Of a stretch of DNA of 9,858 nucleotides, positions 1 to 6,783 are shown in pieces. Position numbers and translations under genes: made by a program. The stretch lies in contig CALJEW010000400.1 in NCBI GenBank assembly GCA_938074585.1, forward strand, positions 1-9,858, written 5' to 3'. The notes beneath the pieces are model-generated. The model made no database searches, had not been told where the DNA came from, and saw only the letters and a program-made list of their open reading frames with translations. The DNA is from an uncultured Rhodospirillales bacterium. Its GTDB lineage: Bacteria > Pseudomonadota > Alphaproteobacteria > Rhodospirillales > Casp-alpha2. The first letter of the stretch is position 1, and every line of letters starts with the position of its first letter.

Positions 1-33
1 AACCCAACAACCTTAGCTCAGCTGGAAGTTTCA

Positions 34-1212
34 ATGAATGATATCAACACCAATTCGAATGATTTTGATGCGGAGTTATTAAACTGGCGACATGATTTTC
101 ATCAACACCCAGAATTAGGGTTTGAAGAACACCTGACGGCACAAAAAGTAGCAGAAATTCTTCGTTCTTGTGGGATTGAAGTATACGAAGGGGTCGGGAA
201 GACAGGTGTTGTTGGAGTGTTGAAATGTGGCACAGGTGAAAGTGCAATTGGATTGCGCGCCGATATGGATGCCTTGGCGATTACGGAAGAGAACGACATC
301 CCTTATAAATCAGTTCATGAAGGCCGGATGCATGCGTGTGGTCATGATGGCCACACGACGATGCTATTGGGTGCAGCAAAAAAACTGAGCAGCCAGCGCG
401 AATTCAATGGTACCGTTGTCTTCATTTTCCAGCCGGCTGAAGAGCATGGTCAAGGGGCGTTGGCAATGATCGAGGATGAATTATTTGAGCGCTTCCCCGT
501 CGATTCTGTTTATGGAATACACAATATGCCGTCACTAACGACTGGTCATTTTGCCATACGGTCTGGCCCCGTAATGGCCTGTGAAGATAATTTTGAAATA
601 ACGATCATTGGGAAAGGGGGACACGCAGCTTTACCTCATTTAAGTATCGACCCCATTGTCATCGGCTCAGAAATTGTCCTTGCCTTACAAACAGTGTTGT
701 CTCGTACCTTTGATCCACTTGAAAGGGGTGTTTTGTCGGTTACAGATTTTTCAGTTGTAGCCACTAGAAACGTAATTCCTGAAAAAGTAGTTTTGCGCGG
801 AGACACCCGTTCTTTTACATCAGATGTCCAATCCAAAATTGAAACGACTATGCAGCGAATTGTAGCTGGAATTTGTGCGGCCCATGGTGCTGAGTATGAA
901 TTCTCGTACTCACGGGAATTTACCGCCACAATTAACACAGAAAAGGAAGCGAATATCGCGGCCGATGTGGCACGTTCGATATTTGGTGCAGATACTGTCC
1001 ATTGGGATAGCCGACCGATCATGGCCTCAGAAGATTTTGGCTTTATGCTTCAGCAGAAACCAGGGTGTTATATTCTGTTAGGCAATGGGGGGGATGGACC
1101 GGGTGGATGTGGCCTCCATAGCCCTCATTACGATTTTAATGATGAAATTCTACCCGTGGGGGTGGAGTTTTGGGTGCAACTGGTACAGTCACAACTCAAA
1201 CTTGAAAGTTAG
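34..1212 (+). CDS. M20 family metallo-amidohydrolase (HipO/AbgB-like)
   Basis: This 392-aa protein has the full length and motifs of the M20D amidohydrolases (hippurate hydrolase, N-acyl amino acid hydrolase, AbgB-like), cytoplasmic enzymes that remove an acyl group from N-acyl amino acids. Visible motifs are the N-terminal RHDFHQHPELGFEE (19-32), GLRADMDAL (73-81), the metal-binding ACGHDGH (C102, H104), the catalytic PAEE (E136/E137), GIHNMP (H163) and the C-terminal GLHSPHYDFND (H362). The segment from about 185 to 300, beginning with IIGKGGHAALPH, is the lid or dimerisation domain. No signal peptide is seen. The ATG at 34 has GGAAG at 24-28, a good ribosome-binding spacing. The gene may be the last of an operon entering from the left, since only 33 bases precede it. 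The family is certain; the exact substrate is not readable from sequence. Confidence 0.93.
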   Translation: MNDINTNSNDFDAELLNWRHDFHQHPELGFEEHLTAQKVAEILRSCGIEVYEGVGKTGVVGVLKCGTGESAIGLRADMDALAITEENDIPYKSVHEGRMHACGHDGHTTMLLGAAKKLSSQREFNGTVVFIFQPAEEHGQGALAMIEDELFERFPVDSVYGIHNMPSLTTGHFAIRSGPVMACEDNFEITIIGKGGHAALPHLSIDPIVIGSEIVLALQTVLSRTFDPLERGVLSVTDFSVVATRNVIPEKVVLRGDTRSFTSDVQSKIETTMQRIVAGICAAHGAEYEFSYSREFTATINTEKEANIAADVARSIFGADTVHWDSRPIMASEDFGFMLQQKPGCYILLGNGGDGPGGCGLHSPHYDFNDEILPVGVEFWVQLVQSQLKLES

Positions 1213-1534
1213 AAGGTTATCCTTCACCAGCTTCTTCAAAGATGATGTGTAAGGTGACGTAACCATTGTTGTGATTTACGTAATATTCAATTCTTCGTAT
1301 GGCCTCGCAACACAAGGCGATCAGATCGGCCTAATGCTTACTTCTGAATCACGAATAACCGCGCCCCATGTGATTGCGTTAAGCTTAATGCCTTGTAAAT
1401 GAACTGTTATGGGTTCAAAGCAGACGTCGATGGAAGTAGGCGCAGATTTGACCTTTTGACTTCCCTAGGTCTCTCGCTCAGAAAAAGCAAGAATGAGACT
1501 TTAAGCGGAGGGGGTCGGATAGACCTACGGAACT
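1213..1534. other. Convergent intergenic gap
   Basis: This gap of about 320 bases separates the 3' ends of the M20 gene (+) and zur (-). I checked for a short gene or a recognisable remnant and found none; the reading frames I followed close within a few codons. The only structure noted is an imperfect hairpin at 1469-1499, listed separately. Confidence 0.6.
1469..1499. terminator. Possible weak hairpin terminator between convergent genes
   Basis: GTCT at 1469-1472 can pair with AGAC at 1496-1499, and CTCGCT at 1473-1478 with AGCAAG at 1487-1492 (one G-T pair), with a 4-base bulge and a loop of about 8 bases. It lies between two convergent genes, where a two-way terminator would be expected. 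Neither strand has a clear U-tract directly after the stem, so this is only a candidate. Confidence 0.22.
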
Positions 1535-1945
1535 TCAAGTCGAATGGCAGTTAATGCAAATACCGCGAAATTCGATTGTCATTTTATTCAGAACAAAGTG
1601 GGCTGCACCTGTAAGGTGTTGTAGCCTCTTGGAAAGGAGGTTGTCCGTAAATTCACTAACCTGCCCGCAGTTCTCGCAAATCATAAAGGCGAGAGTTTCG
1701 TGATCTTCCCGACCAGGGTGTCGGCATGCAACGAAGGCGTTTAAACTTTCTAGTCGATGGACCATATTGAAATCAACCAGTTTTTTGAGGGCGCGATAAA
1801 CCTGTTGCGGAGCGCGAAATCCTTGATCGCAGAGTTGGTCCAAAATAGCGTAGGCACTGAGTGGCCCGTCCGAATTTGTCAGAGCATCCATGACCAGTAA
1901 TTGGTTTTTGCTTAAATTCGCAGAGATGTGTGCATGCTCATTCAT
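1535..1945 (-). CDS. zur: Zinc uptake regulator Zur (Fur family)
   Basis: A 136-aa Fur-family repressor that binds operator DNA when loaded with Zn(II). The N-terminal winged helix spans about 10-70, with a recognition region around RAPQQVYRALKKL (44-56). ACRHPG (C74, H76) and nearby H64, E66 and H82 lie in the hinge where Fur proteins bind the sensing metal. Two CxxC pairs, C90/C93 and C130/C133, form the structural zinc site typical of Zur. An upstream in-frame ATG at 1990 exists, but the ATG at 1945 is preferred: it has AAGGA eight bases upstream and overlaps the znuB stop by 8 bp (ATGAATGA), which suggests translational coupling. As the last gene of znuC-znuB-zur, Zur should control its own synthesis through the boxes at 3677-3712. 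Zur rather than Fur or Mur is inferred from the CxxC pairs and the operon. Confidence 0.93.
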   Translation of the reverse strand: MNEHAHISANLSKNQLLVMDALTNSDGPLSAYAILDQLCDQGFRAPQQVYRALKKLVDFNMVHRLESLNAFVACRHPGREDHETLAFMICENCGQVSEFTDNLLSKRLQHLTGAAHFVLNKMTIEFRGICINCHST

Positions 1946-2792
1946 GGCCGGGTTCCTTTTGAACTTTAGAGACAAGTTGATCGGAAACAATTTCCTTTGC
2001 AGAATTTTTCCAAAACCTAGGCAAAAGGGATAGGACGAACAAACCCAGTGCGGCTACCACAATGCTCGGACCGGCAGGCGTATCCCATTCCAGTGAACCA
2101 AACAAACCGCTAACAACTGAGACCGCACCAATGCCTGCGGCAAATAAAGCCATCCCCTCAGGCCCTGAAGCAAACCGGCGTGCGGCAGCCACTGGAATAA
2201 TTAGCATAGCTGTTATAAGAAGCACGCCAACAACCTTCATAGCTATGGCAATAACTGCAGCCATCAGCAGCATGAAGATGATATTGGCACGTTCAGGGTT
2301 CATGCCTTCGGCTTCTGCCAGTTCACGGTTGACCGTTGCAGCGAATAGTGGCCGCCAGATGACAGCGAGAACGGCGAGCACCAACGAACCACCAAGCCAG
2401 ATAATTGCAATATCTGCTTTGGAAACAGCTAGAATATCGCCGAATAGTAAACCCATCAGATCCATACGTACCCATGTTATGAACGCAAGAACAACAAGGC
2501 CCAGCGCCAATGCGGAATGGGACAAAAGGCCAAGCAATGCGTCTGCCGAAAGGGCTGCCCGCTTTTGAAGAAGCAAAAGAGCAACAGAAATACATGCAGA
2601 AACACTGAAAACAGCCAAAGTAATATTAACTTCGAAAAGGAATGCCAGTGCCACGCCGAGGAGTGCTGCGTGCGAAAGCGTATCACCAAAATAGGCAAGC
2701 CGACGCCAGACGATGAAGCAGCCAAGAGGTCCGGCTACCAAGGCGACGCCGATCCCGGCGATAATCGCCCGTATGATAAAGTCATCAAGCAT
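1938..2792 (-). CDS. znuB: High-affinity zinc ABC transporter, permease ZnuB
   Basis: A 284-aa integral inner-membrane permease of the ABC-3 family, which forms the zinc channel and couples to ZnuC. It is hydrophobic throughout, with about eight predicted membrane segments; the first is near residues 6-28 and the last near 243-258. Family landmarks are GDTLSHAALLG (36-46), SHSALALGLV (91-100), the cytoplasmic RELAEAEG (156-163), probably the contact with the ATPase, and AMLIIPVAAARR (195-206). The frame is open further upstream to 2957, but that 55-residue extension lies within znuC and does not look like a permease N-terminus. The ATG at 2792 has GAGAAGG upstream and overlaps the znuC stop by 8 bp. 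The hydrophilic tail from about 260 to 284 is somewhat long. In an operon with a ZnuA partner and Zur, zinc is much the likeliest substrate rather than manganese. Confidence 0.94.
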   Translation of the reverse strand: MLDDFIIRAIIAGIGVALVAGPLGCFIVWRRLAYFGDTLSHAALLGVALAFLFEVNITLAVFSVSACISVALLLLQKRAALSADALLGLLSHSALALGLVVLAFITWVRMDLMGLLFGDILAVSKADIAIIWLGGSLVLAVLAVIWRPLFAATVNRELAEAEGMNPERANIIFMLLMAAVIAIAMKVVGVLLITAMLIIPVAAARRFASGPEGMALFAAGIGAVSVVSGLFGSLEWDTPAGPSIVVAALGLFVLSLLPRFWKNSAKEIVSDQLVSKVQKEPGHE

Positions 2793-3621
2793 CGGGTTTA
2801 CCTTCTCCGTCTTGCGGGTTTTCGGGGTGATGATGTCCGTCACTTGGGTGACAGTGATCCGTAATGGAGCCATCACCATGCTGCACACGGCCGCCAGACA
2901 AATGCGTGTGATCATGGTGGTGTTCATAGACGGCGAGCGAAGAGGCCGCGCGCGCACCGAACAGGGCTTTGTATTCGGGGGTTGAAGTTACGGCGGTTGG
3001 CGTGCCCGAACAGCAAACGTGGCCATTCAAGCAGATCACCCGGTCCGTGGTTGCCATGACAACATGCAAATCATGGGAAATAAGCAAAATTCCGCAACCT
3101 AGTTCGTCGCGGATACGTTTAATCAGATCGTAAAGTATAATTTCACCACTAAAATCGACACCCTGGACGGGCTCGTCCAAAACTAGTAGATCAGGCTTTC
3201 GTGCAATGGCACGTGCAAGCATGACACGTTGGAACTCGCCGCCAGAAAGAGTGCGGACTTCCGCCGCTGCAAGGTGGCTGACACCGGTTGCTACCATTGC
3301 TTCGCTAGCCTCGGATTCACGAATATGTCCAGTTAGATTCATAAAACGACGGACGGTAAGAGGAAGCGTCCAGTCAACAGAGAGCTTCTGTGGTACGTAA
3401 GCGACACGTAGATCTAGACTGCGATTAACCTGACCTTCGTTTGGTTTGATAATTCCAAGCGCCATTTTGGCCGTTGTCGATTTCCCTGATCCATTTGGTC
3501 CGATCAGGGTAACAATTTCGCCCGGCTCTAAAGAAAAACTCACGCCACGCACAAGCCATCGACCCGCTTGGTGGACACCAGCATTGTTCAATTTAAAAAG
3601 TGGTTCAATTTTTTTTATCAT
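2785..3621 (-). CDS. znuC: High-affinity zinc ABC transporter, ATPase ZnuC with His-rich tail
   Basis: The cytoplasmic ATPase that powers ZnuB. Numbered from the ATG at 3621 (278 aa), it has Walker A GPNGSGKST (41-49), Q-loop Q78, ABC signature LSGGE (125-129), Walker B LLVLDEP (145-151) and the H-loop histidine H183, so it should be active. After the ATPase fold ends near residue 225 there is an unusual tail with about 11 histidines, including EHHHDHTH (233-240) and GHHH (262-265), a likely Zn-binding segment. Start choice: an in-frame ATG at 3669 lies only 8 bases from the first Zur box and is unlikely. ATG 3621 lacks a well-spaced ribosome site, whereas an in-frame TTG at 3634-3636 has AAGGA at a good distance and may be the true start (283 aa). 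It is the first gene of the operon. Confidence 0.93.
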   Translation of the reverse strand: MIKKIEPLFKLNNAGVHQAGRWLVRGVSFSLEPGEIVTLIGPNGSGKSTTAKMALGIIKPNEGQVNRSLDLRVAYVPQKLSVDWTLPLTVRRFMNLTGHIRESEASEAMVATGVSHLAAAEVRTLSGGEFQRVMLARAIARKPDLLVLDEPVQGVDFSGEIILYDLIKRIRDELGCGILLISHDLHVVMATTDRVICLNGHVCCSGTPTAVTSTPEYKALFGARAASSLAVYEHHHDHTHLSGGRVQHGDGSITDHCHPSDGHHHPENPQDGEGKPDA

Positions 3622-3676
3622 AATCAGAAACAAGGTGTCCTTTTTGGTTAAAGGTATTGTCGCATCCATTTTCGTA

Positions 3677-3691
3677 TGTTATAACATAACA
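3677..3691. promoter_or_regulatory. Zur operator, box 1
   Basis: The sequence reads TGTTA-N5-TAACA (3677-3681 and 3687-3691), the same core as the well-known enterobacterial Zur operator. It overlaps a perfect 14-bp palindrome at 3675-3688, giving three half-sites in a row. It sits between divergent znuC and znuA, next to the predicted znuC -10 element, so a Zur-Zn dimer here should block znuC-znuB-zur transcription. Confidence 0.8.
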
Positions 3692-3706
3692 TAATAATGT
3701 TATAAT
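3679..3706 (+). promoter_or_regulatory. Candidate promoter of znuA
   Basis: TATAAT at 3701-3706 matches the -10 consensus exactly. The best -35 in range is TTATAA at 3679-3684 with a 16-bp spacer (3 of 6 bases), which falls inside box 1. An alternative -10, TATAAA at 3720-3725, cannot be excluded. The ribosome site AGGTGA at 3732-3737 lies 7 bases before the znuA ATG. Confidence 0.45.
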
Positions 3707-3719
3707 GTAACAACTTTAA
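3691..3719 (-). promoter_or_regulatory. Candidate promoter of znuC-znuB-zur
   Basis: On the minus strand TATTAT (3696-3691) is a good -10 element, and TTAAAG (3719-3714), a poor -35 with 3 of 6 consensus bases, lies 17 bp upstream. The spacer covers Zur box 2, and box 1 lies at the -10 and just downstream. A weak -35 is plausible but unproven. Confidence 0.4.
3698..3712. promoter_or_regulatory. Zur operator, box 2
   Basis: A second TGTTA-N5-TAACA (3698-3702 and 3708-3712), with its centre 21 bp from box 1, or two helical turns, so two dimers could bind the same DNA face. It contains the perfect TATAAT at 3701-3706, the predicted znuA -10 element, and so is well placed to repress znuA. Confidence 0.8.
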
Positions 3720-3744
3720 TATAAATAGATTAGGTGAACTTGTC

Positions 3745-4821
3745 ATGCATTGTTTAAAGACACTCTTTCTAGCTTCGACCCTCCTTGCCGCGTCGATTGC
3801 TGCCGCTAAGGCAGAAGTTAATGTCGTAGCCTCAATCAAGCCGATCCATTCGTTGGTTGCTGCAGTGATGTCTGGAGTAGATGAACCAGGATTGATTGTA
3901 GACGGTGCCGGGTCACCTCATAACTGGGCCCTCAAGCCTTCCCAAGCAAAGATGTTGGAATCGGCGAATATCATTTTTTGGGTAGGTCATGAATTGGAGG
4001 CTTTTTTGGTAAAGCCGCTGGAAACAGTTGGCGCAAATGCTAGGTCGGTCGAGTTAGTCGAAGCCCACGGCCTCATAAAGTATGAATTTCGTGAAGGCGG
4101 CGCTTTTGACGACCATGATCATAAAGGAGAGGACGGTCATGGGGACCATGGCAAAGAAGAGGCCGGTCATGAAGGCCATGGCAAAGAAAAGCAAGGCCAC
4201 GAAATAAAACAAACAGCCAAAGACAGCCATGGTCATGAAGGCGATGATAAAGACCATAAAAAGGCTGACATAGACCACCATGAAGGTGATGGTCATGGAA
4301 CTTTTGACCCCCACATATGGCTAGATCCAATTAATGCCAAGGCGATTGTCCACGAAATTGAGGAGGTTCTGGTCAAGGCTGATCCTCCTAATGCTGCCAA
4401 GTACGAAGCAAATGCAAAGGCGGTGATGATCAAATTGGATGCGTTGATTTCCGAGGTCTCTAACAAATTAAAACCAGTTCATGGCAGAGGTTTTGTGGTC
4501 TTTCACGATGCGTATCAATATTTTGAGAAGCGATTTGAGTTGACAGCATCAGGTTCGATCACTGTTTCGCCAGAAGTCATGCCAGGGGCAAAGCGAATTA
4601 AGGAAATTCAAAGGCGAGTAAAGGAATTGGGTGCAACATGCGTGTTTTCTGAGCCTCAATTCGAACCGAAACTGGTGTCAACTGTGATGGAAGGGACACA
4701 GGCGGGAACGGGAATCATTGATCCTCTTGGGGCAGCGCTTGACAGTGGACCAGATCTATATTTTGAATTGATACGAAAGATGGCTACGTCAATCAAAACC
4801 TGCCTATCGGCTTCAAGTTGA
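3745..4821 (+). CDS. znuA: Periplasmic zinc-binding protein ZnuA
   Basis: A 358-aa cluster A-I (TroA-fold) solute-binding protein that captures Zn(II) in the periplasm and passes it to ZnuB. Residues 1-23 form a Sec signal peptide ending AAAKA, with mature EVNVVASIKPIHSL. Expected ligands are H59 (GAGSPHNW), H190 (FDPHIWLDP), H254 (VVFHDAYQYF) and D326 (IIDPLGA). Between the first two ligands lies a charged loop (about 122-187) with 13 histidines in repeating GHGDH/GHEGH-like units, a ZnuA hallmark absent from manganese-binding relatives. C299 and C353 could form the disulfide known in ZnuA. The long linking helix is about 207-240. The ATG at 3745 has AGGTGA 7 bases upstream. It is divergent from znuC and shares the Zur boxes with it. 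The loop repeats may vary in length between strains. Confidence 0.95.
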   Translation: MHCLKTLFLASTLLAASIAAAKAEVNVVASIKPIHSLVAAVMSGVDEPGLIVDGAGSPHNWALKPSQAKMLESANIIFWVGHELEAFLVKPLETVGANARSVELVEAHGLIKYEFREGGAFDDHDHKGEDGHGDHGKEEAGHEGHGKEKQGHEIKQTAKDSHGHEGDDKDHKKADIDHHEGDGHGTFDPHIWLDPINAKAIVHEIEEVLVKADPPNAAKYEANAKAVMIKLDALISEVSNKLKPVHGRGFVVFHDAYQYFEKRFELTASGSITVSPEVMPGAKRIKEIQRRVKELGATCVFSEPQFEPKLVSTVMEGTQAGTGIIDPLGAALDSGPDLYFELIRKMATSIKTCLSASS

Positions 4822-4909
4822 CGGGAAAGCAAGCAATCGATTAAAAATTTCATTGCCTTAATCTGAGTACATAACTATCTACAAGTTGTGGTTACATTGT
4901 TCCGTCGAG

Positions 4910-4938
4910 TTGAACTCTTTTCGACCTTTTCGGATAAG
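4910..4938 (+). promoter_or_regulatory. Candidate promoter of the DUF1007-NicO pair
   Basis: TTGAAC (4910-4915) and GATAAG (4933-4938) are separated by 17 bp, each matching 4 of 6 consensus bases. Transcription would begin near 4945, where a single TATAACAT (4945-4952) resembles half a Zur operator but lacks a matching left half. The 184-base znuA gap therefore probably holds a separate promoter; readthrough from znuA is also possible, as I see no strong terminator. Confidence 0.35.
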
Positions 4939-5015
4939 ATGCACTATAACATGAGGTCTTAGGCATTGATTTCTGGTTTCAATTTTATACTTTCCCACTT
5001 TCCTGGGTGGTATCT

Positions 5016-5666
5016 GTGAAGCATTTGATTGTGCTTCTTACTTTAGGCTGGGCCCTGAATGTGGCCCAGCCCGCCAACGCGCATCCTCATGCGTGGATTG
5101 ATCTTTGGGTTGAAGTCGTCTTCGATCAGGCGGGAGCTATTACTGGCCTCCGTGAAGTATGGTTATTTGATGACTTCTACTCTGTATATGCAACGGAAGG
5201 GATGGACGCGGACGGCGACGGTCAACCGGATAAGGACGCGATGGCAAAGCTGGTGCGCGAAAACATAGAAAGCCTTTCAGAGTACGAATACTTTACAAAG
5301 GCATGGATTGGCGGAAATCCAGTCCATTTGAAACCGGTCACTGAAATGTCGTCAGAGATGCGCGGTAAACGGCTGGCGATGATATACTTTGTTCCGTTCG
5401 ATAAACCCCTTCGCACGGATATAGGAGCGTTGACCTATTCGGTTTATGACCCAAGCTATTATACTGAAATGCTGCACGCTGAATCCCAGGACGCAATCAA
5501 ACTTGTTGGGGCACCGGAGGGTTGCACATATCAACTTAAGCCTGCTGAACCGATAGAAGAGGAAGTCGCTCTCGCCTCTAGCTTAGCGGCGACAGAAACT
5601 GTCAGCAGTGATATTGGGCAGTTCTTTGCTGAACGTGTGAGCGTGCGATGCAGCTCTCACGGATAG
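5016..5666 (+). CDS. Exported DUF1007 family protein, putative metal transport accessory
   Basis: A 216-aa DUF1007 protein (also called a periplasmic component of an uncharacterised ABC-type transport system). Residues 1-22 form a signal peptide ending PANA, giving a mature protein that begins HPHAWID (23-29), whose histidines could bind a metal. REVWLFDDFYS (46-56), an acidic DADGDGQPD stretch (64-72) like a calcium loop, and the C-terminal IGQFFAERVSVRC (200-212) are characteristic. C170 and C212 may form a disulfide. The frame opens with GTG at 5007; GTG at 5016 is preferred because GGGTGG lies just upstream and it gives a cleaner signal peptide. The stop overlaps the next gene by 19 bp, and DUF1007 genes commonly accompany NicO-type transporters, so the two products probably act together. 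The biochemical role is unknown. Confidence 0.85.
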   Translation: MKHLIVLLTLGWALNVAQPANAHPHAWIDLWVEVVFDQAGAITGLREVWLFDDFYSVYATEGMDADGDGQPDKDAMAKLVRENIESLSEYEYFTKAWIGGNPVHLKPVTEMSSEMRGKRLAMIYFVPFDKPLRTDIGALTYSVYDPSYYTEMLHAESQDAIKLVGAPEGCTYQLKPAEPIEEEVALASSLAATETVSSDIGQFFAERVSVRCSSHG

Positions 5667-6643
5667 TACTTACCACCATACTCATTATGGGAGTAGCGGC
5701 ACCTATTACGATAAATGCGCTACCTGCTCTCGCTGCAGACTCTACTAAAGGTGCATCCTTGTGGATGCAGATGTCAATCTGGTTAGTGGAGCAACAAAGA
5801 GATTATCACCGGGAATTGACAACAGCTTTGAAAAGTTTGTCGCAGGAAGGAAACTGGGAGGCTTTCACGGCATTGATCCTCGGCAGTTTTCTCTATGGCA
5901 TTTTCCATGCCGCTGGACCTGGTCATGGCAAGGCCGTACTGACCAGCTATTTGCTGAGCCACGGGGAAAACATAAGACGCACCCTAAGTCTCGCAACGCT
6001 TGCGGCTTTTTGTCAAGGAGTGGTCGCTATTTTGATCGTATACGGCTTAATTTATTTTGCGGGCTGGATACCGCGTGAAACGTCATCTGCCGTCCAATGG
6101 AGCGAACGGTTCAGTTTTTTTCTGGTCGCCGCTTTAGGAGCATGGCTTGCCTTTCGCGCCTTGAAGGCTATTTATCGGTTTTGGCGCACACGTCGTAGTT
6201 TTGTCAGTATGGCGCATGATCATGATGCTCTTCATACGCATGGAACCAATACGGTGTCATGCGGTCATGATCATCTCCCGAGCCCCAAACAAATGGATGC
6301 GGCTGGGGACTGGCGGGGCATGATTGGTGTTGCACTTTCCATCGGCATGCGTCCTTGCAGTGGAGCTATTTTGGTTTTGGTATTCGCAAAGGCGTTCGGA
6401 ATAGCCTGGTCTGGCGTCGGTGCTGTTTTTGCCATGTCGGCAGGAACCGCAATCACTGTTGCGAGTCTTGCTTTACTGGCGATAAAGGCACGCGGTATTG
6501 CGTCTTCCCTAATCAAGAACGACACGGGGAATTGGGCGGTGCTTTCTTCAGGTTTTGCCTTGCTCGGGGGCTTGTTTATTTTGGCGATCGGCATAGGACT
6601 TTTATCACTGTCGTTTAGTGCTGCGCATCCACTGCGTCTATAA
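5648..6643 (+). CDS. NicO/RcnA-type nickel-cobalt (or zinc) transporter
   Basis: A 331-aa inner-membrane protein of the NicO/RcnA superfamily, which moves Ni, Co or similar divalent cations. A hydrophobic N-terminus (5-30, ending ALPALAA) is followed by an amphipathic stretch (35-68) and about six membrane segments. The hallmark motif HAAGPGHGKAVLTSYLL (87-103, H87 and H93) lies in the first of these, and GMRPCSGAILVLVFA (233-247) is the second signature. A hydrophilic loop (about 182-222) carries AHDHD (189-193), HTH (196-198) and GHDH (206-209), probably a metal-binding loop. The ATG at 5648 lies inside the DUF1007 gene, suggesting translational coupling; a later in-frame ATG at 5687 would remove part of the leader. 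Family members include both efflux (RcnA) and uptake-associated proteins. Proximity to znu suggests zinc, but the metal and direction are inference. Confidence 0.85.
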   Translation: MQLSRIVLTTILIMGVAAPITINALPALAADSTKGASLWMQMSIWLVEQQRDYHRELTTALKSLSQEGNWEAFTALILGSFLYGIFHAAGPGHGKAVLTSYLLSHGENIRRTLSLATLAAFCQGVVAILIVYGLIYFAGWIPRETSSAVQWSERFSFFLVAALGAWLAFRALKAIYRFWRTRRSFVSMAHDHDALHTHGTNTVSCGHDHLPSPKQMDAAGDWRGMIGVALSIGMRPCSGAILVLVFAKAFGIAWSGVGAVFAMSAGTAITVASLALLAIKARGIASSLIKNDTGNWAVLSSGFALLGGLFILAIGIGLLSLSFSAAHPLRL

Positions 6644-6783
6644 TCAAACTTGGATTAAGCGGCTTTGATTGATATCAAGAAGCGCTACAATTTCTTTATT
6701 TTTGTCTCTAAAGTTATCCCGCCATGTAAAATCACGAACTTCCAGAATTGGCATAAAGCAGAAGTATAGAGTGATCACAACTA

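Noticed and set aside
636..1022. Minus-strand open frame of 128 codons within the M20 gene
   Set aside because: It is fully antisense to a well-conserved enzyme and has no motif.
1946..1990. 15-residue N-terminal extension of Zur
   Set aside because: It lies within the znuB 3' end; the ATG at 1945 has AAGGA at good spacing and a coupling overlap.
2062..2568. Long plus-strand open frame of 168 codons opposite znuB
   Set aside because: It lies antisense within znuB, whose permease motifs and ribosome site are clear; composition is rich in Ala, Ser and Thr with no domain.
2793..2957. 55-residue N-terminal extension of ZnuB
   Set aside because: It overlaps the ZnuC coding tail, has no ribosome site and does not resemble permease N-termini.
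4834..4858. GCAAT/ATTGC inverted pair after znuA as a terminator
   Set aside because: The stem is only 5 bp with a loop of about 14 bases and no U-tract.
5073..5100. DUF1007 protein as an ABC-transporter binding protein
   Set aside because: Some database names say ABC component, but no ATPase or ABC permease partner is adjacent; the NicO protein is a different transporter type.
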